Of a stretch of DNA of 64,000 bases, positions 1 through 9,058 are shown piece after piece. The DNA comes from Salinilacihabitans rarus. Its GTDB lineage: Archaea > Halobacteriota > Halobacteria > Halobacteriales > Natrialbaceae. Made by a program: the position numbers and the translations under genes. A model generated the notes under the pieces. It searched no databases. It was not told where the DNA came from and saw only the letters and a list, made by a program, of their open reading frames with translations. How positions within the stretch are numbered: the stretch's first letter is position 1; each line of letters starts with the position of its first letter. The stretch lies in assembly GCF_024296665.1 (NCBI RefSeq), contig NZ_CP100762.1:2480001-2544000 (forward strand). Reading direction: 5' to 3'.

Positions 1-339
1 GGGCTCGCCGGCGGCCAGTTTCGGCTGGGGCTGCAGGTCGAAGTCGTACTCGTACAGCCCGTCGTAGACCTGGCTGTTGATCTGGGCGCTGTAGGCGTCG
101 AACGTGACGATCGGGTCGAAGTCGCCGTCCGGCCTGATCTCCTGGGTGTAGACGAGGCGGCCGGCCTCTCCCTGTGACGCGGCGGCCTGACCGCCGTCGC
201 CGTCGCCGCCGTCGCCGCCGCCGTCGCCGCCGTCGCCGTCGTCGTCCTGACCGCCGAAACAGCCGGCGAGGGCGGCCGTGGTCGCTACGCCTGACGCGAG
301 GAGCGCCCGTCGGGTCGGGCTGAACTGGTCGGACACCAT
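1..339 (-). CDS. Solute-binding lipoprotein of an ABC transporter (family 5, peptide/nickel type), 5' part only
   Basis: The first 113 residues are in the window; the gene runs off the left edge. The N-terminus carries a twin-arginine signal (TRRALLASG) followed by a lipobox ending LAGC, so the protein is probably Tat-exported and lipid-anchored outside the cell. A Gly/Asp-rich linker encoded by GCC/GTC repeats (about 190-245) follows. The mature start contains VTFDAYSAQINSQVYDGLYE, typical of DppA/OppA-type binding proteins, where the ligand is usually a peptide or metal chelate. The ligand cannot be told here. The start ATG (337-339) lies next to AT-rich DNA at 340-370 that should hold the promoter. 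Confidence 0.82.
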   Translation of the reverse strand, partial: MVSDQFSPTRRALLASGVATTAALAGCFGGQDDDGDGGDGGGDGGDGDGGQAAASQGEAGRLVYTQEIRPDGDFDPIVTFDAYSAQINSQVYDGLYEYDFDLQPQPKLAAGEP

Positions 340-483
340 TTTGATCAATAGTTACAGTACTCCTATTTTGGTATCAGTAGGGTACTGGACGCAAATGGTT
401 GCTTACCATTCGCTAATCGATCACGACCGCCACGACCGCGGCCGAACGATAGTTCTTTTCCCTCGGCGACGTACACGACCGAT

Positions 484-903
484 ATGCACTACAGGGCCGT
501 CGACACGGAAGCGGCGTACGTCGCCCGCCTCGAGACGGGGGCGGACTGGCGGGCGGAGATCGAGTCCCTCGCCGACGAGGTCGGCGCCGACGCCGCCTGG
601 TTCACCGCGCTCGGCGCCGTCCAGGACGCCGAACTCTGGTTCTACGATCAGGACGACCTCGAGTACCGTCCGATCGAGTTCGACGAGCCACTGGAGGTGG
701 CCAGCTGCGTCGGTAACGTCTCGTTGCTCGATGGCGAGCGGTTCGCACACACCCACGCGGTGCTCTCGCGGCCCGACGGCGAGGCGGTCGCGGGCCACCT
801 GAACGCCGCGACGGTCTTCGCCGGCGAGGTCCACATGCGCGTCTTCGAGGACCCGCTGGAGCGCGCCCACGACGAGACCACCGACCTCGACCTCTGGCTC
901 TGA
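484..903 (+). CDS. PPC-domain (DUF296) protein
   Basis: A single-domain 139-residue protein of the PPC/DUF296 fold, known from plant AT-hook proteins and as a stand-alone domain in prokaryotes. Recognisable features are the opening segment with a conserved arginine (VARLETGADW), the central GAVQDAELWFYD strand and the HTHAVLSRPDGEAVAGHL motif, whose histidines resemble the metal site of prokaryotic members. Its function is not established; some relatives are annotated as DNA-binding without a DNA-binding motif. The stop codon is one base before the polC start, so it is probably the first gene of a polC transcript. Confidence 0.8.
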   Translation: MHYRAVDTEAAYVARLETGADWRAEIESLADEVGADAAWFTALGAVQDAELWFYDQDDLEYRPIEFDEPLEVASCVGNVSLLDGERFAHTHAVLSRPDGEAVAGHLNAATVFAGEVHMRVFEDPLERAHDETTDLDLWL

Positions 904-904
904 C

Positions 905-3900
905 ATGCGCGAGGCAGACGAACGCTACTTCCGGCGGCTGGAGCGCCGCCTCGACGAGGCGTTCGACGTCGCCGAGCGCGCGAAAGGACGCGGCGCCGAC
1001 CCCGAACCCGAAGTCGAGATTCCGGTCGCCCAGGACATGGCCGACCGCGTCGAGAACATCCTCGGCATCGACGGCGTCGCCGAGCGCGTGCGCGAACTCG
1101 AAGGGGAGATGTCCCGCGAGGAGGCCGCGCTCGAACTCGCGAAGGACTTCGCCGAGGGGACCGTCGGCGACTACGAGACGAGAGCGGGCAAGGTCGAGGG
1201 CGCCGTCCGGACGGCGGTCGCCCTGCTCACGGAGGGGGTCGTCGCCGCCCCCATCGAGGGCATCGACAGGGTCGAGATCCTGGAGAACGGCGACGGCACG
1301 GAGTTCGTCAACGTCTACTACGCCGGCCCCATCCGGTCGGCGGGCGGGACCGCACAGGCGCTGTCGGTGCTCGTCGCCGACTACACGCGCGCGCTCGTCG
1401 GTCTGGAGCAGTACGACGCCCGCGAGGAGGAGGTAGAACGCTACGCCGAGGAGGTCGCCCTCTACGACAAGGAGACCGGCCTGCAGTACTCCCCGAAGGA
1501 CGAGGAGACGAAGTTCATCGCGGAACACCTCCCCATCATGCTCGACGGGGAGGCGACCGGCGACGAGGAGGTCTCCGGTTATCGGGACCTCGAACGGGTG
1601 GACACCAACTCCGCCCGCGGCGGGATGTGCCTCGTCATGGCCGAAGGGATCGCGCTGAAGGCGCCGAAGATCCAGCGGTACACCTCGCAACTCGACGAGG
1701 TCGACTGGCCGTGGCTCCAGGACCTCATCGACGGCACCTACGACGACGCGGCCGAGGACGACGGCGACGAGGGAGGTGAGGGGGCCGACGACGGCGACGG
1801 GACGGCTGACGACGCCGACAGCGGCGCTGACGGCCCCGCGTCCGACGACCCCGGCGGGCCGCCCCGCGTCGAACCCGCCACGAAGTACCTCCGGGACCTG
1901 ATCGCCGGCCGGCCGGTCTTCTCTCACCCCTGTGCGAAGGGCGGCTTTCGCCTGCGATACGGCCGCGCGCGCAACCACGGCTTCGCGACCGCGGGCGTCC
2001 ACCCCGCGGCGATGCACCTGCTCGACGACTTCCTCGCCACCGGCACCCAGATCAAGACCGAACGGCCGGGCAAGGCGGCGGGGGTCGTCCCCGTCGACAC
2101 CATCGAGGGGCCGACCGTCCGACTCGCGAACGGCGACGTCCGCCGGATCGACGACGTCGACGAGGCCCTCGAAGTGCGAAACGGCGTCGAGAAGATCCTC
2201 GACGCGGGCGAGTACCTCGTCAACTACGGCGAGTTCGTCGAGAACAACCACCCGCTCGCGCCCGCCTCCTACGTCTACGAGTGGTGGGTTCAGGACCTCG
2301 AAGCGGCCGGCGCCGACGTCCAGGCGCTGCGGGACGATCCGGGCGTCGACCTCGAACACCCGACGGCCGAGCGCGCCGTCGAGTGGGCGACCGCGTACGA
2401 CGCGCCGCTGCACCCCGACTACACCTACCAGTGGCACGACCTCCCGGTCGAGTCCTTCCGTGACCTCGCCGACGCGGTCGCGGACGGCCGGATCGAGGAC
2501 GGGACGCTCGTGCTGGAGTGGCGCGAGGCGACCCGGGACGCCCTCGAAGCGGTCGTCGTCGAGCACCGCCAGCGCGAGGGCGACCGGATCGAGGTCGACG
2601 ACCCGATGCCGTTCGTCCGCACGCTGGGGCTGACCGAGGACCTCGAACGCACGTGGAGCGACGACGACCTCTCGGAGCGGGCACGAACGTGGGGCGTCGA
2701 GCGCGAGGGGGACAACGCCGTCGAGGCCGTAAACGAGGTCGCCCCCTTCACCGTCCGCGAGCGGGCGCCCACCCGGATCGGCAACCGGATGGGTCGCCCC
2801 GAGAAGTCCGAGCGACGGGACCTCAGCCCGCCGGTCCACACCCTGTTCCCGATCGGCGAGGCCGGCGGCGCCCAGCGCGACGTCGCCGCGGCCGGCAAAC
2901 ACGCCGAGACGATGTCCGACACGCCCGGCGTCGTCGAGGTGCAGGTCGGCCGCCAGCGCTGTCCGAGTTGCGGGACGGAGACGTTCGAGAACCGCTGTCC
3001 GGACTGTGGCGAGCGGACGACGCCCGACTACCGCTGTCCCGACTGCGACCGCCGCGTCGAACCCGACGAGGCCGGCCGCGTCGAGTGCGACCGCTGTGAG
3101 GTCGAGGCCACCTGCGTCGAGACTCGCGAGGTCGACGTCCACGAGGTCTACCGCGACGCCCTGGAGTCCGTCGGCGAGCGCGAGAACGCCTTCGAGATAC
3201 TCAAGGGCGTCAAGGGGCTCACCTCGACGGACAAGATCCCCGAGCCGATGGAGAAGGGGATCCTCCGGGCGAAACACGACGTGAGCGCGTTCAAGGACGG
3301 CACCGTCCGCTACGACATGACCGACCTCCCCGTGACCGCCGTCCGCGCGAGCGAACTCGACGTCACGGTCGGCCAACTGCAGGCGCTGGGATACGAGGAG
3401 GACATTCACGGCGAACCCCTGACCCACGGGGACCAACTGGTCGAACTCAAAGTCCAGGACGTCGTCCTCTCGGACGGCGCGGCCGAGCACATGCTGCAGA
3501 CCGCGAACTTCATCGACGACCTCCTCGAGAACTACTACGGCCTCGACCCGTTCTACGAGTTCGAGGAGCGCGACGACCTCGTCGGCGAACTCGTCTTCGG
3601 GATGGCGCCGCACACGTCGGCCGCAACTGTCGGGAGAGTGATCGGATTTACGAGCGCAGCGGTCGGATACGCTCATCCGTTCTTCCACGCCGCAAAACGG
3701 CGGAATTGCGACGGTGACGAGGATTGCGTGATGCTTCTCATGGACGGGCTATTGAATTTTAGCATCAAATACTTGCCAGATAAGCGGGGCGGATCGATGG
3801 ACGCGCCTCTGGTCATGTCCTCGCGCATCGACCCCTCCGAGATCGACGACGAGGCCCACAACATGGACGTCGTCTCGCGGTATCCCCGCGAGTTCTACGA

Positions 3901-4453
3901 GGCCACGCTGGAGGAGGCCGATCCCGGCGCGGTCGAGATCGAGATCGCCGAGGACACCCTCGGCACCGACCGCGAGTACACCGGCTTCGCGCACACCCAC
4001 GACACGACCGACGTCGCGATGGGGCCGGACCTCTCGGCGTACAAGACGCTCGGTTCGATGATGGAGAAGATGGACGCCCAGCTAGAACTCGCGCGGAAAC
4101 TCGAAGCGGTCGACGAGACCGACGTCGCCGAGCGCGTCATCGAGTACCACTTCCTGCCGGACCTGATCGGCAACCTGCGGGCGTTCTCCCGGCAGGAGAC
4201 GCGGTGTCTCGACTGCGGCGAGAAGTTCCGCCGGATGCCCCTCACGGAGAACTGCCGGGAGTGTGGCGGCCGGGTGAACCTCACCGTCCACCAGGGATCG
4301 GTGAACAAGTACATGCAGACGGCGATCGAGGTCGCCGAGGAGTACGGCTGTCGCGACTACACGAAACAGCGCCTCGAAGTGCTCAGCAAGTCCCTCGAAA
4401 GCATTTTCGAGAACGACAAAAACAAGCAGTCCGGGATCGCCGACTTCATGTGA
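905..4453 (+). CDS. polC: DNA polymerase II (PolD) large subunit DP2
   Basis: Catalytic subunit of the archaeal replicative polymerase PolD; its partner DP1 is not in the window. The 1182 residues include the N-terminal DP2 domain, a haloarchaeal acidic linker (about residues 275-322), the GYxxDIHG-like region, a Cys-rich zinc-binding block (about 680-740, several CxxC), the NCDGDEDC active-site motif at about residues 934-941 with the catalytic aspartates of a double-psi beta-barrel polymerase, and a second C-terminal zinc site (CLDCGEK...CRECGG). No intein is present, but the DNA around the active-site motif has atypical codon use (see 3623-3811). The gene starts one base after the PPC-domain gene. 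Confidence 0.97.
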   Translation: MREADERYFRRLERRLDEAFDVAERAKGRGADPEPEVEIPVAQDMADRVENILGIDGVAERVRELEGEMSREEAALELAKDFAEGTVGDYETRAGKVEGAVRTAVALLTEGVVAAPIEGIDRVEILENGDGTEFVNVYYAGPIRSAGGTAQALSVLVADYTRALVGLEQYDAREEEVERYAEEVALYDKETGLQYSPKDEETKFIAEHLPIMLDGEATGDEEVSGYRDLERVDTNSARGGMCLVMAEGIALKAPKIQRYTSQLDEVDWPWLQDLIDGTYDDAAEDDGDEGGEGADDGDGTADDADSGADGPASDDPGGPPRVEPATKYLRDLIAGRPVFSHPCAKGGFRLRYGRARNHGFATAGVHPAAMHLLDDFLATGTQIKTERPGKAAGVVPVDTIEGPTVRLANGDVRRIDDVDEALEVRNGVEKILDAGEYLVNYGEFVENNHPLAPASYVYEWWVQDLEAAGADVQALRDDPGVDLEHPTAERAVEWATAYDAPLHPDYTYQWHDLPVESFRDLADAVADGRIEDGTLVLEWREATRDALEAVVVEHRQREGDRIEVDDPMPFVRTLGLTEDLERTWSDDDLSERARTWGVEREGDNAVEAVNEVAPFTVRERAPTRIGNRMGRPEKSERRDLSPPVHTLFPIGEAGGAQRDVAAAGKHAETMSDTPGVVEVQVGRQRCPSCGTETFENRCPDCGERTTPDYRCPDCDRRVEPDEAGRVECDRCEVEATCVETREVDVHEVYRDALESVGERENAFEILKGVKGLTSTDKIPEPMEKGILRAKHDVSAFKDGTVRYDMTDLPVTAVRASELDVTVGQLQALGYEEDIHGEPLTHGDQLVELKVQDVVLSDGAAEHMLQTANFIDDLLENYYGLDPFYEFEERDDLVGELVFGMAPHTSAATVGRVIGFTSAAVGYAHPFFHAAKRRNCDGDEDCVMLLMDGLLNFSIKYLPDKRGGSMDAPLVMSSRIDPSEIDDEAHNMDVVSRYPREFYEATLEEADPGAVEIEIAEDTLGTDREYTGFAHTHDTTDVAMGPDLSAYKTLGSMMEKMDAQLELARKLEAVDETDVAERVIEYHFLPDLIGNLRAFSRQETRCLDCGEKFRRMPLTENCRECGGRVNLTVHQGSVNKYMQTAIEVAEEYGCRDYTKQRLEVLSKSLESIFENDKNKQSGIADFM
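3623..3811 (+). other. Codon-usage island in polC around the catalytic NCDGDEDC motif
   Basis: Within these 63 codons I count 23 ending in A or T (for example AGA, TTT, CTA, AAA, CCA), while flanking polC codons end almost only in G or C. The encoded protein is fully conserved family sequence, so this is a synonymous difference and not an insertion. The Asn-Cys junction at 3706/3707, which I recall as an intein insertion point in archaeal DP2 genes, sits close to the middle. A gene-conversion tract left by intein gain or loss would explain it. Confidence 0.7.
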
Positions 4454-4561
4454 CGGTCGTCGGCCGGAAGCCGGCCGGTTCTCGCGTGCCGCGTCGCCGC
4501 CGAGTCGCTCTCGCACAATGCGCGCCGGGGCTTTATCGACGTTCGCGGTGGGAAGTCGACC

Positions 4562-4900
4562 ATGGTCGAAACGGGTGAGACTCCGGCCAGAGAGGGGGAG
4601 GAGGAGGCCCTAAAGGACGTCCACGAGGTCGACTTCGGACAGCGGGTCTACGACGAGGACGGTAACGAACTGGGACGGGTCCGCGGCTTCGAGCGCAGCG
4701 GTTTCTTCGTGACGACCCGCGAGGGCGCGGAGGCGATGAGCGTCGAGCACGCCCGCTCGGGCCACGAGTTCGGCGAGGCGCACCTGATGTGGCGCTGCAC
4801 CGAGTGCGGCGAGATGGGCGACATCGAGGGGGGCCTTCCCGAGGAGTGTCCCAACTGCGGCACCCGGAAGGAGAACCTGATGTACTGGACCGAGGACTGA
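4562..4900 (+). CDS. Haloarchaeal rubredoxin-like zinc-ribbon protein (DUF7130-like)
   Basis: A 112-residue protein with an N-terminal small beta domain (GQ/QRVYDEDGNELGRVRGF, resembling a PRC-barrel start) and a C-terminal zinc ribbon CTECGEMGD...CPNCGTRKE near residues 78-105, ending YWTED. I recognise this architecture as a common haloarchaeal family annotated DUF7130; the family label is from memory. Cytoplasmic; function unknown. A TTTATC element about 30 bp upstream of the ATG (4530s) is a plausible TATA box, so it is probably transcribed separately from polC. Confidence 0.75.
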   Translation: MVETGETPAREGEEEALKDVHEVDFGQRVYDEDGNELGRVRGFERSGFFVTTREGAEAMSVEHARSGHEFGEAHLMWRCTECGEMGDIEGGLPEECPNCGTRKENLMYWTED

Positions 4901-5120
4901 CCGCTCGCCGCCCGTTCTCGTCGTCTCGCCGATGTCCCACCTCCCCGGCCGGACGGTCGGTCCGTCGCGGACCGACGCGCTCGCCCAGCCGATCGGCTAC
5001 CACGCCCCCTTTGATATAGCGCATTCTAGTTTATCGCCGATTTCGCGCGGTTCGCCGCCGGACGGACTGACGCGTCGAGACGGTCGTCAGCGGCGGCGAG
5101 CGCGCGTCGCGGACGAAAAC

Positions 5121-5129
5121 GGTTTTACC
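5121..5129 (+). promoter_or_regulatory. TATA-like box of panE
   Basis: TTTTACC lies about 27 bp upstream of the panE ATG, the spacing expected of a leaderless haloarchaeal promoter. Confidence 0.5.
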
Positions 5130-5151
5130 GCCGCTCGCGCCACCGTCTCAC

Positions 5152-6051
5152 ATGGAGATCGTCGTCTTCGGCGCGGGGAGCCTCGGGAGCCTCGTCGGCG
5201 GCCTCCTCGCGCGCGAACACGACGTCACGCTGGTCGCCCGCGAGGCCCACGCCGCCGCGGTCCGCGAGGACGGACTGCGCCTCGAAGGGGAGGTCGAGGG
5301 AGTGGTCCGCCCGTCGGCGACGACCGACGGCCGCGGACTCGACGCCGACCTCGCGGTGGTGACGGTCAAGGCCTTCGACACCGAGGCGGCGGCCCGGGCC
5401 CTCGCGACGGGCGCGTTCGACGCCGTCTGCTCGCTGCAAAACGGGATGGGAAACGAGGAGACGCTGGCCGATCACGTCGACGCGCCGGTGCTCGCGGGGA
5501 CGGCCACGTACGGCGCGGTCCGCCGGGGGCCGGGGGTCGTCGAGTGTACGGGGACCGGCGAGGTCGTCCTCGGGGCCCGGGAGGGCGGCCCCTCGCCGGC
5601 CGCCGAGCGCGCGGGAGGTGCGTTCGCCCGCGCCGGCGTCGAGACGGTCGTCAGCGAGGAGATGCCCCGGCGACTGTGGGAGAAACTCGCCGTCAACGCC
5701 GGGATCAACCCCGTCACGGCGCTGACGGCGACGGAGAACGGCGCGGTGCGTCGCGAACCGGCGCGGGACCTCTCTCGGGCCGCCGCGCGGGAGACCGCCC
5801 GCGTCGCCCGCGCGCACGACGTCGCCCTCTCGAACCGCGAGGCGCTGGCCGCGCTCGCCGAGGTCGCCGCGGCGACGGCGACGAACACGTCCTCGATGCG
5901 TCAGGACGTCCTCGCCGGCCGGCGAACCGAGATCGACGCCATCAGCGGCTACGTGGTCGACCGGGCGACGGCCCGTGGGCTCGACGCGCCGACGAACGAG
6001 ACGCTGGCGGCGCTGATCCGGACGTGGGAGCGGGGACGAGAACTGCGGTAA
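5152..6051 (+). CDS. panE: 2-dehydropantoate 2-reductase (ketopantoate reductase)
   Basis: Reduces 2-dehydropantoate to pantoate with NADPH in coenzyme A synthesis. The 299 residues open with a Rossmann motif GAGSLGSLVGGLLA (residues 7-20), have the SLQNGMGNEE segment (about 97), the catalytic-lysine helix WEKLAVNAGINPVTALT (about 180) and the C-terminal SMRQDVLAGRRTEIDAISG motif, all diagnostic of the PanE/ApbA family. The stop is immediately followed on the other strand by the stop of the NifU-like gene, so the two genes converge with no spacer. Confidence 0.93.
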   Translation: MEIVVFGAGSLGSLVGGLLAREHDVTLVAREAHAAAVREDGLRLEGEVEGVVRPSATTDGRGLDADLAVVTVKAFDTEAAARALATGAFDAVCSLQNGMGNEETLADHVDAPVLAGTATYGAVRRGPGVVECTGTGEVVLGAREGGPSPAAERAGGAFARAGVETVVSEEMPRRLWEKLAVNAGINPVTALTATENGAVRREPARDLSRAAARETARVARAHDVALSNREALAALAEVAAATATNTSSMRQDVLAGRRTEIDAISGYVVDRATARGLDAPTNETLAALIRTWERGRELR

Positions 6052-6423
6052 CTAGAAGGGAGCCTGCGGGCCTTCGTCGTCCTCGCCGTCGTCGTCGTCG
6101 GTGCTGTGGCCGGGGAACGACGGGCTCATCCCGCCACCGCCGCCACCGCCGCCCATGCCGCCGTCCATGCCGGTGTGGGCGTGGACCTGCTCGATCTCGG
6201 GGATCTCCTTGACCATCCGGCTCTTGATCGCCTGGATCGTCATCGGCGAGATGCCACAGCCGCTGCAGGCGCCGCCGAGGGCGATGCTTACCTCGCCGGT
6301 CTCGCGGTCGATGTCCTGGATGGCCGCGCTACCGCCGTGCATCTGGATCTGCGGGAAGTTACGCCGCAGGAAGTTGGCGACGCGCTCCTCGAGGTCGTCT
6401 CCGTCCTGGCTCTCGGTGCTCAT
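6052..6423 (-). CDS. NifU C-terminal-domain Fe-S cluster protein
   Basis: A 123-residue protein with a NifU/NfuA-type C-terminal domain: the GACSGCGISPMT motif (about residues 50-61) supplies the CxxC that binds a labile Fe-S cluster for transfer to apo-proteins. After the domain comes a poly-glycine stretch and an acidic tail (about 90-123), probably disordered. I chose the internal ATG at 6423 because conserved sequence begins there; upstream in-frame sequence lacks family similarity. The SufU scaffold and SufS desulfurase occur at 45.6-47.4 kb. Confidence 0.88.
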   Translation of the reverse strand: MSTESQDGDDLEERVANFLRRNFPQIQMHGGSAAIQDIDRETGEVSIALGGACSGCGISPMTIQAIKSRMVKEIPEIEQVHAHTGMDGGMGGGGGGGGMSPSFPGHSTDDDDGEDDEGPQAPF

Positions 6424-6497
6424 GTACCCGCCTTGGGTACGAGCCTCCCTAAACCTTCCGTCGTGCCCGTTCGGCCGTACTTTGGCTTCGGCTCCGG

Positions 6498-6815
6498 TCA
6501 GGCGAACCCGAAGACGCGCCGAAGTTCGCGTTCGATCTCCTCGATGTAGGTTTCGAGGACGGACTCGAACTTCTCGCGGTCGACGAGCACGCCCTGCAGG
6601 CGCTCGTAGGGCTCGTCGGGGAGTTCGATGCGGAACTCGCCGTCGCCCTCGTAGAAGGGTTCGCTCTCGTTGAGGACGAACTGGTCGATGCCGTGGATCA
6701 ACTCGGAGTCGTAGCGCTCGTTCATCCGGTTGAACGCGTTCTTGTACGCCTGCTGGAGCTCCGGGAAGTAGTTGGCGTACTTGTCCTCGAACTTCTCGGG
6801 GTCGAAGTCGGCCAT
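6498..6815 (-). CDS. Conserved haloarchaeal protein (DUF5783-like)
   Basis: A 105-residue acidic protein, MADFDPEKFEDKYANYFPEL at the start, predicted mostly helical with no membrane segment, signal peptide or metal motif. I recall this family as DUF5783, restricted to haloarchaea; function unknown. The ATG at 6815 matches the family start. It lies 74 bp upstream of the NifU-like gene on the same strand, so the two may be cotranscribed. Confidence 0.72.
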   Translation of the reverse strand: MADFDPEKFEDKYANYFPELQQAYKNAFNRMNERYDSELIHGIDQFVLNESEPFYEGDGEFRIELPDEPYERLQGVLVDREKFESVLETYIEEIERELRRVFGFA

Positions 6816-6968
6816 GTCCGCACGGAAGGGCGGACGGGACAAAAGTCGGACGATCGGTCCCCGTGTGGCCGACACGTCGGCTCGCTGACCCGGTACGCAC
6901 TCCCTACATACGGGGGGTGACCACGCAAGCCGAACGACCACACGTTCGTCCGGCCACTCCCCGCCTGT

Positions 6969-7358
6969 ATGCCATCCGATCAGCACCCCATCCCGCCGGA
7001 GGCGCTTCCGCCGGGGTGGGGGCCGGCCGACGCCGGCGAGGAACACCTCGCGTACCGCCGCGTCCGGCCGGCGATCGAACTGATCGCGGCCCGCACCGAC
7101 GCCGACCGCTCCCACCCGTCGCTCGGTCTCGGGCGGTGCTGGGAGCTTCGCTACCGGCTTCCGCTCGGCGAACTCTCCGTCTCCGAGTCGATCGGGCGCG
7201 TCGCCACCCGCCGTGCCGCGATCGACGGCCTCCTCGCGTGCATGAACCGCGTCCACGAGACGGTCGACGATCCGGACGACCCGATCGAGGTTCAGGCCGC
7301 CCTCCGGGACGTCTCGCTCAGCGACCTCGTTCCGGGCGACCGGACGTTCGAGTTCTGA
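6969..7358 (+). CDS. Hypothetical haloarchaeal protein
   Basis: A 129-residue cytoplasmic protein with no motif I can name. The middle segment (ELRYRLPLGELSVSESIGRV) and the regular acidic composition, together with G/C-ending codons throughout, argue that it is a real gene. It converges with the DUF4010-type gene with no gap: its TGA ends at 7358 and the opposite stop begins at 7359. Confidence 0.62.
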   Translation: MPSDQHPIPPEALPPGWGPADAGEEHLAYRRVRPAIELIAARTDADRSHPSLGLGRCWELRYRLPLGELSVSESIGRVATRRAAIDGLLACMNRVHETVDDPDDPIEVQAALRDVSLSDLVPGDRTFEF

Positions 7359-8603
7359 TCAGAGAAACAGGACGGCCGCCCCGGAGAGCGCGCCCACGGC
7401 GATCAACACCAGGTTCCAGAACAGCACCGGCCGGACCAGTTCGCGGGCGATGCCCGCGGCGAAGACAGTCTTGACGAGGATGCTCGCGGCCGTCCCGACG
7501 ATCACCCCGGCGACGGCCGTGTCGTTCGTGATCTGGCCGGTGCTGACGAGCGTGACGGCCGTCGTCGTGGCGGTCCCGCTCGAAACCAGCCCCGCGAGGA
7601 ACGTCGTCGCGAGGAAGCCGCTGGCGCCGAAGGCGTCCTCGGCGCCGACCGAGGCGAGCAACACCACGAGAAACAGCGCCCCGAACGTCAACGCGTTACG
7701 GAGGCTGAACGGCGACGTGAGGTCGGCCTCGAAGTTCGACCGCCAGTCGCTCTGCCGAATCGCGGCGGCGATGCCCGCGACCGCGATGGCCCCGAGCGGG
7801 ACGCCGATCACGACGGCCGACTCCGGGACGAACGCGGCCACGATGACCGCGTTGCGCACGGCCATCGCCGCGTTCGCCAGCAGGATCGCGCCCACGGCGA
7901 GGCCGAGCAGTTCCGACTGGGTCGTCGCGCGCTTGCCCATCTCGGCGACGACGGCCGTCGAGTTCACCAGCCCCCCGAAGAAGCCGGTGACGGCGATCCC
8001 CCGGCCCTGGTACTTCTTGACGAGGACGTAGTTGACGAAGCCGATGGCGCTGACCGCGATGACGAGCGACCAGATGAGTCGCGGCTGGATCGCGCCCCAC
8101 GGGTCGATCGTCTCGTCGGGGAGGAGGGGGTAGACGACGAACGCGAGGATGACGAACTCGACGGCGCTTCGTACCTCCTCGCGGGAGAGTCCCCACGCGA
8201 ACTGGTGGAGTTCGCGCTTCAACACCAGCAGCAGCGACGAGAGCACCGCCACCGTCACCGACTCGATGAACAGGCCGTTGGCGACCAGCACGCCGATGCT
8301 GTAGGCGACCAGCATCGAGACGGAGGTCGTCAGCGACAGCCCCTCGACGTCCTCCTCGATGAAACTCTGGACCGCGAGCAACACGGCCTGGGCGATGATC
8401 AACAGCCCGCCGATCAGCAACAGGGCCTGACTGTCGAGGATCGTGAACACCGCCGCGAGCAGGCTGATCAGCGCGAACGTCCTGATCCCCGCGGACTTCT
8501 GGGACCACTCGCGTTCGAGCCCCAGGAACATCCCGAGCAGCGTCGCCAGCACCAGTTTGACGACCTCCGCTTCCACCTGGAGAAGCGACTCGAACTCGGT
8601 CAT
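7359..8603 (-). CDS. MgtC/SapB-DUF4010 family membrane protein
   Basis: A 414-residue integral membrane protein with about 12 hydrophobic segments. The N-terminal third matches the MgtC/SapB domain (LGLEREWSQKSAGIRTFALI), and the rest matches DUF4010 (VNYVLVKKYQGRGIAVTGFF, GGLVNSTAVVAEMGKRA). The family is predicted to be transport-related; the substrate is unknown. I placed the start at the ATG at 8603, where the conserved helix begins, because the longer reading adds an Arg-rich leader without family similarity. Confidence 0.82.
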   Translation of the reverse strand: MTEFESLLQVEAEVVKLVLATLLGMFLGLEREWSQKSAGIRTFALISLLAAVFTILDSQALLLIGGLLIIAQAVLLAVQSFIEEDVEGLSLTTSVSMLVAYSIGVLVANGLFIESVTVAVLSSLLLVLKRELHQFAWGLSREEVRSAVEFVILAFVVYPLLPDETIDPWGAIQPRLIWSLVIAVSAIGFVNYVLVKKYQGRGIAVTGFFGGLVNSTAVVAEMGKRATTQSELLGLAVGAILLANAAMAVRNAVIVAAFVPESAVVIGVPLGAIAVAGIAAAIRQSDWRSNFEADLTSPFSLRNALTFGALFLVVLLASVGAEDAFGASGFLATTFLAGLVSSGTATTTAVTLVSTGQITNDTAVAGVIVGTAASILVKTVFAAGIARELVRPVLFWNLVLIAVGALSGAAVLFL

Positions 8604-9058
8604 AGCCGGAGTCCGCCCCCGGCGGTCGTCCCGTCGCACCCGGCGAGCGAAACGGTCCCGCGCCCGCCCGGTCGCCGCTCGTCCGTCCACGACCGTTTCC
8701 ACCACCGTTGTTCCGACGCGCGTACTCTCACGGAAGTCCTCCGGCTACTGGTGTAGCACCGGCCCGGATACTACATCTTTCTATATAGTACTATGTATTG
8801 GGGCTCGCCGTCCCCGAGTTCGTCCGCGTGGCTCGTTCGGCCCGGCCGAATCGCGGTCGCGCGGTCTCGCCCCCTCGAACGCCCGTCGACCGGACGAACG
8901 GCGTTTCGCCGCCGGTTCTGGAGTCCCGGTCGCCGGCCACCGATAAATGCCATGTTGCGATATCAATTCGCGACTGATCGTCCGCGTCCGCATCGGTACG
9001 GAGAACTTATGAGTGCTACTCGGGTAGTTACGATAACGCCGACCTCGAACGGTGGATC
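8604..9058. other. Non-coding region between divergent genes
   Basis: No convincing gene. It holds two AT-rich patches, one at about 8770-8800 with the perfect 10-bp palindrome ATAGTACTAT (8785-8794) and one at about 8941-9040 leading into the PHP gene. Open frames here are short, Arg-rich and lack haloarchaeal codon bias. Confidence 0.55.

Noticed and set aside
180-245. GCC/GTC triplet repeats near the left edge, considered as a repeat element
   Set aside because: They are the coding sequence of the Gly/Asp linker after the lipobox of the solute-binding protein, a usual feature of haloarchaeal lipoproteins.
602-3688. 1028-codon open frame on the minus strand opposite polC
   Set aside because: High GC leaves few stop codons in antisense frames; the predicted protein is low-complexity (Val/Arg/Asp) and lies exactly opposite the well-conserved polC.
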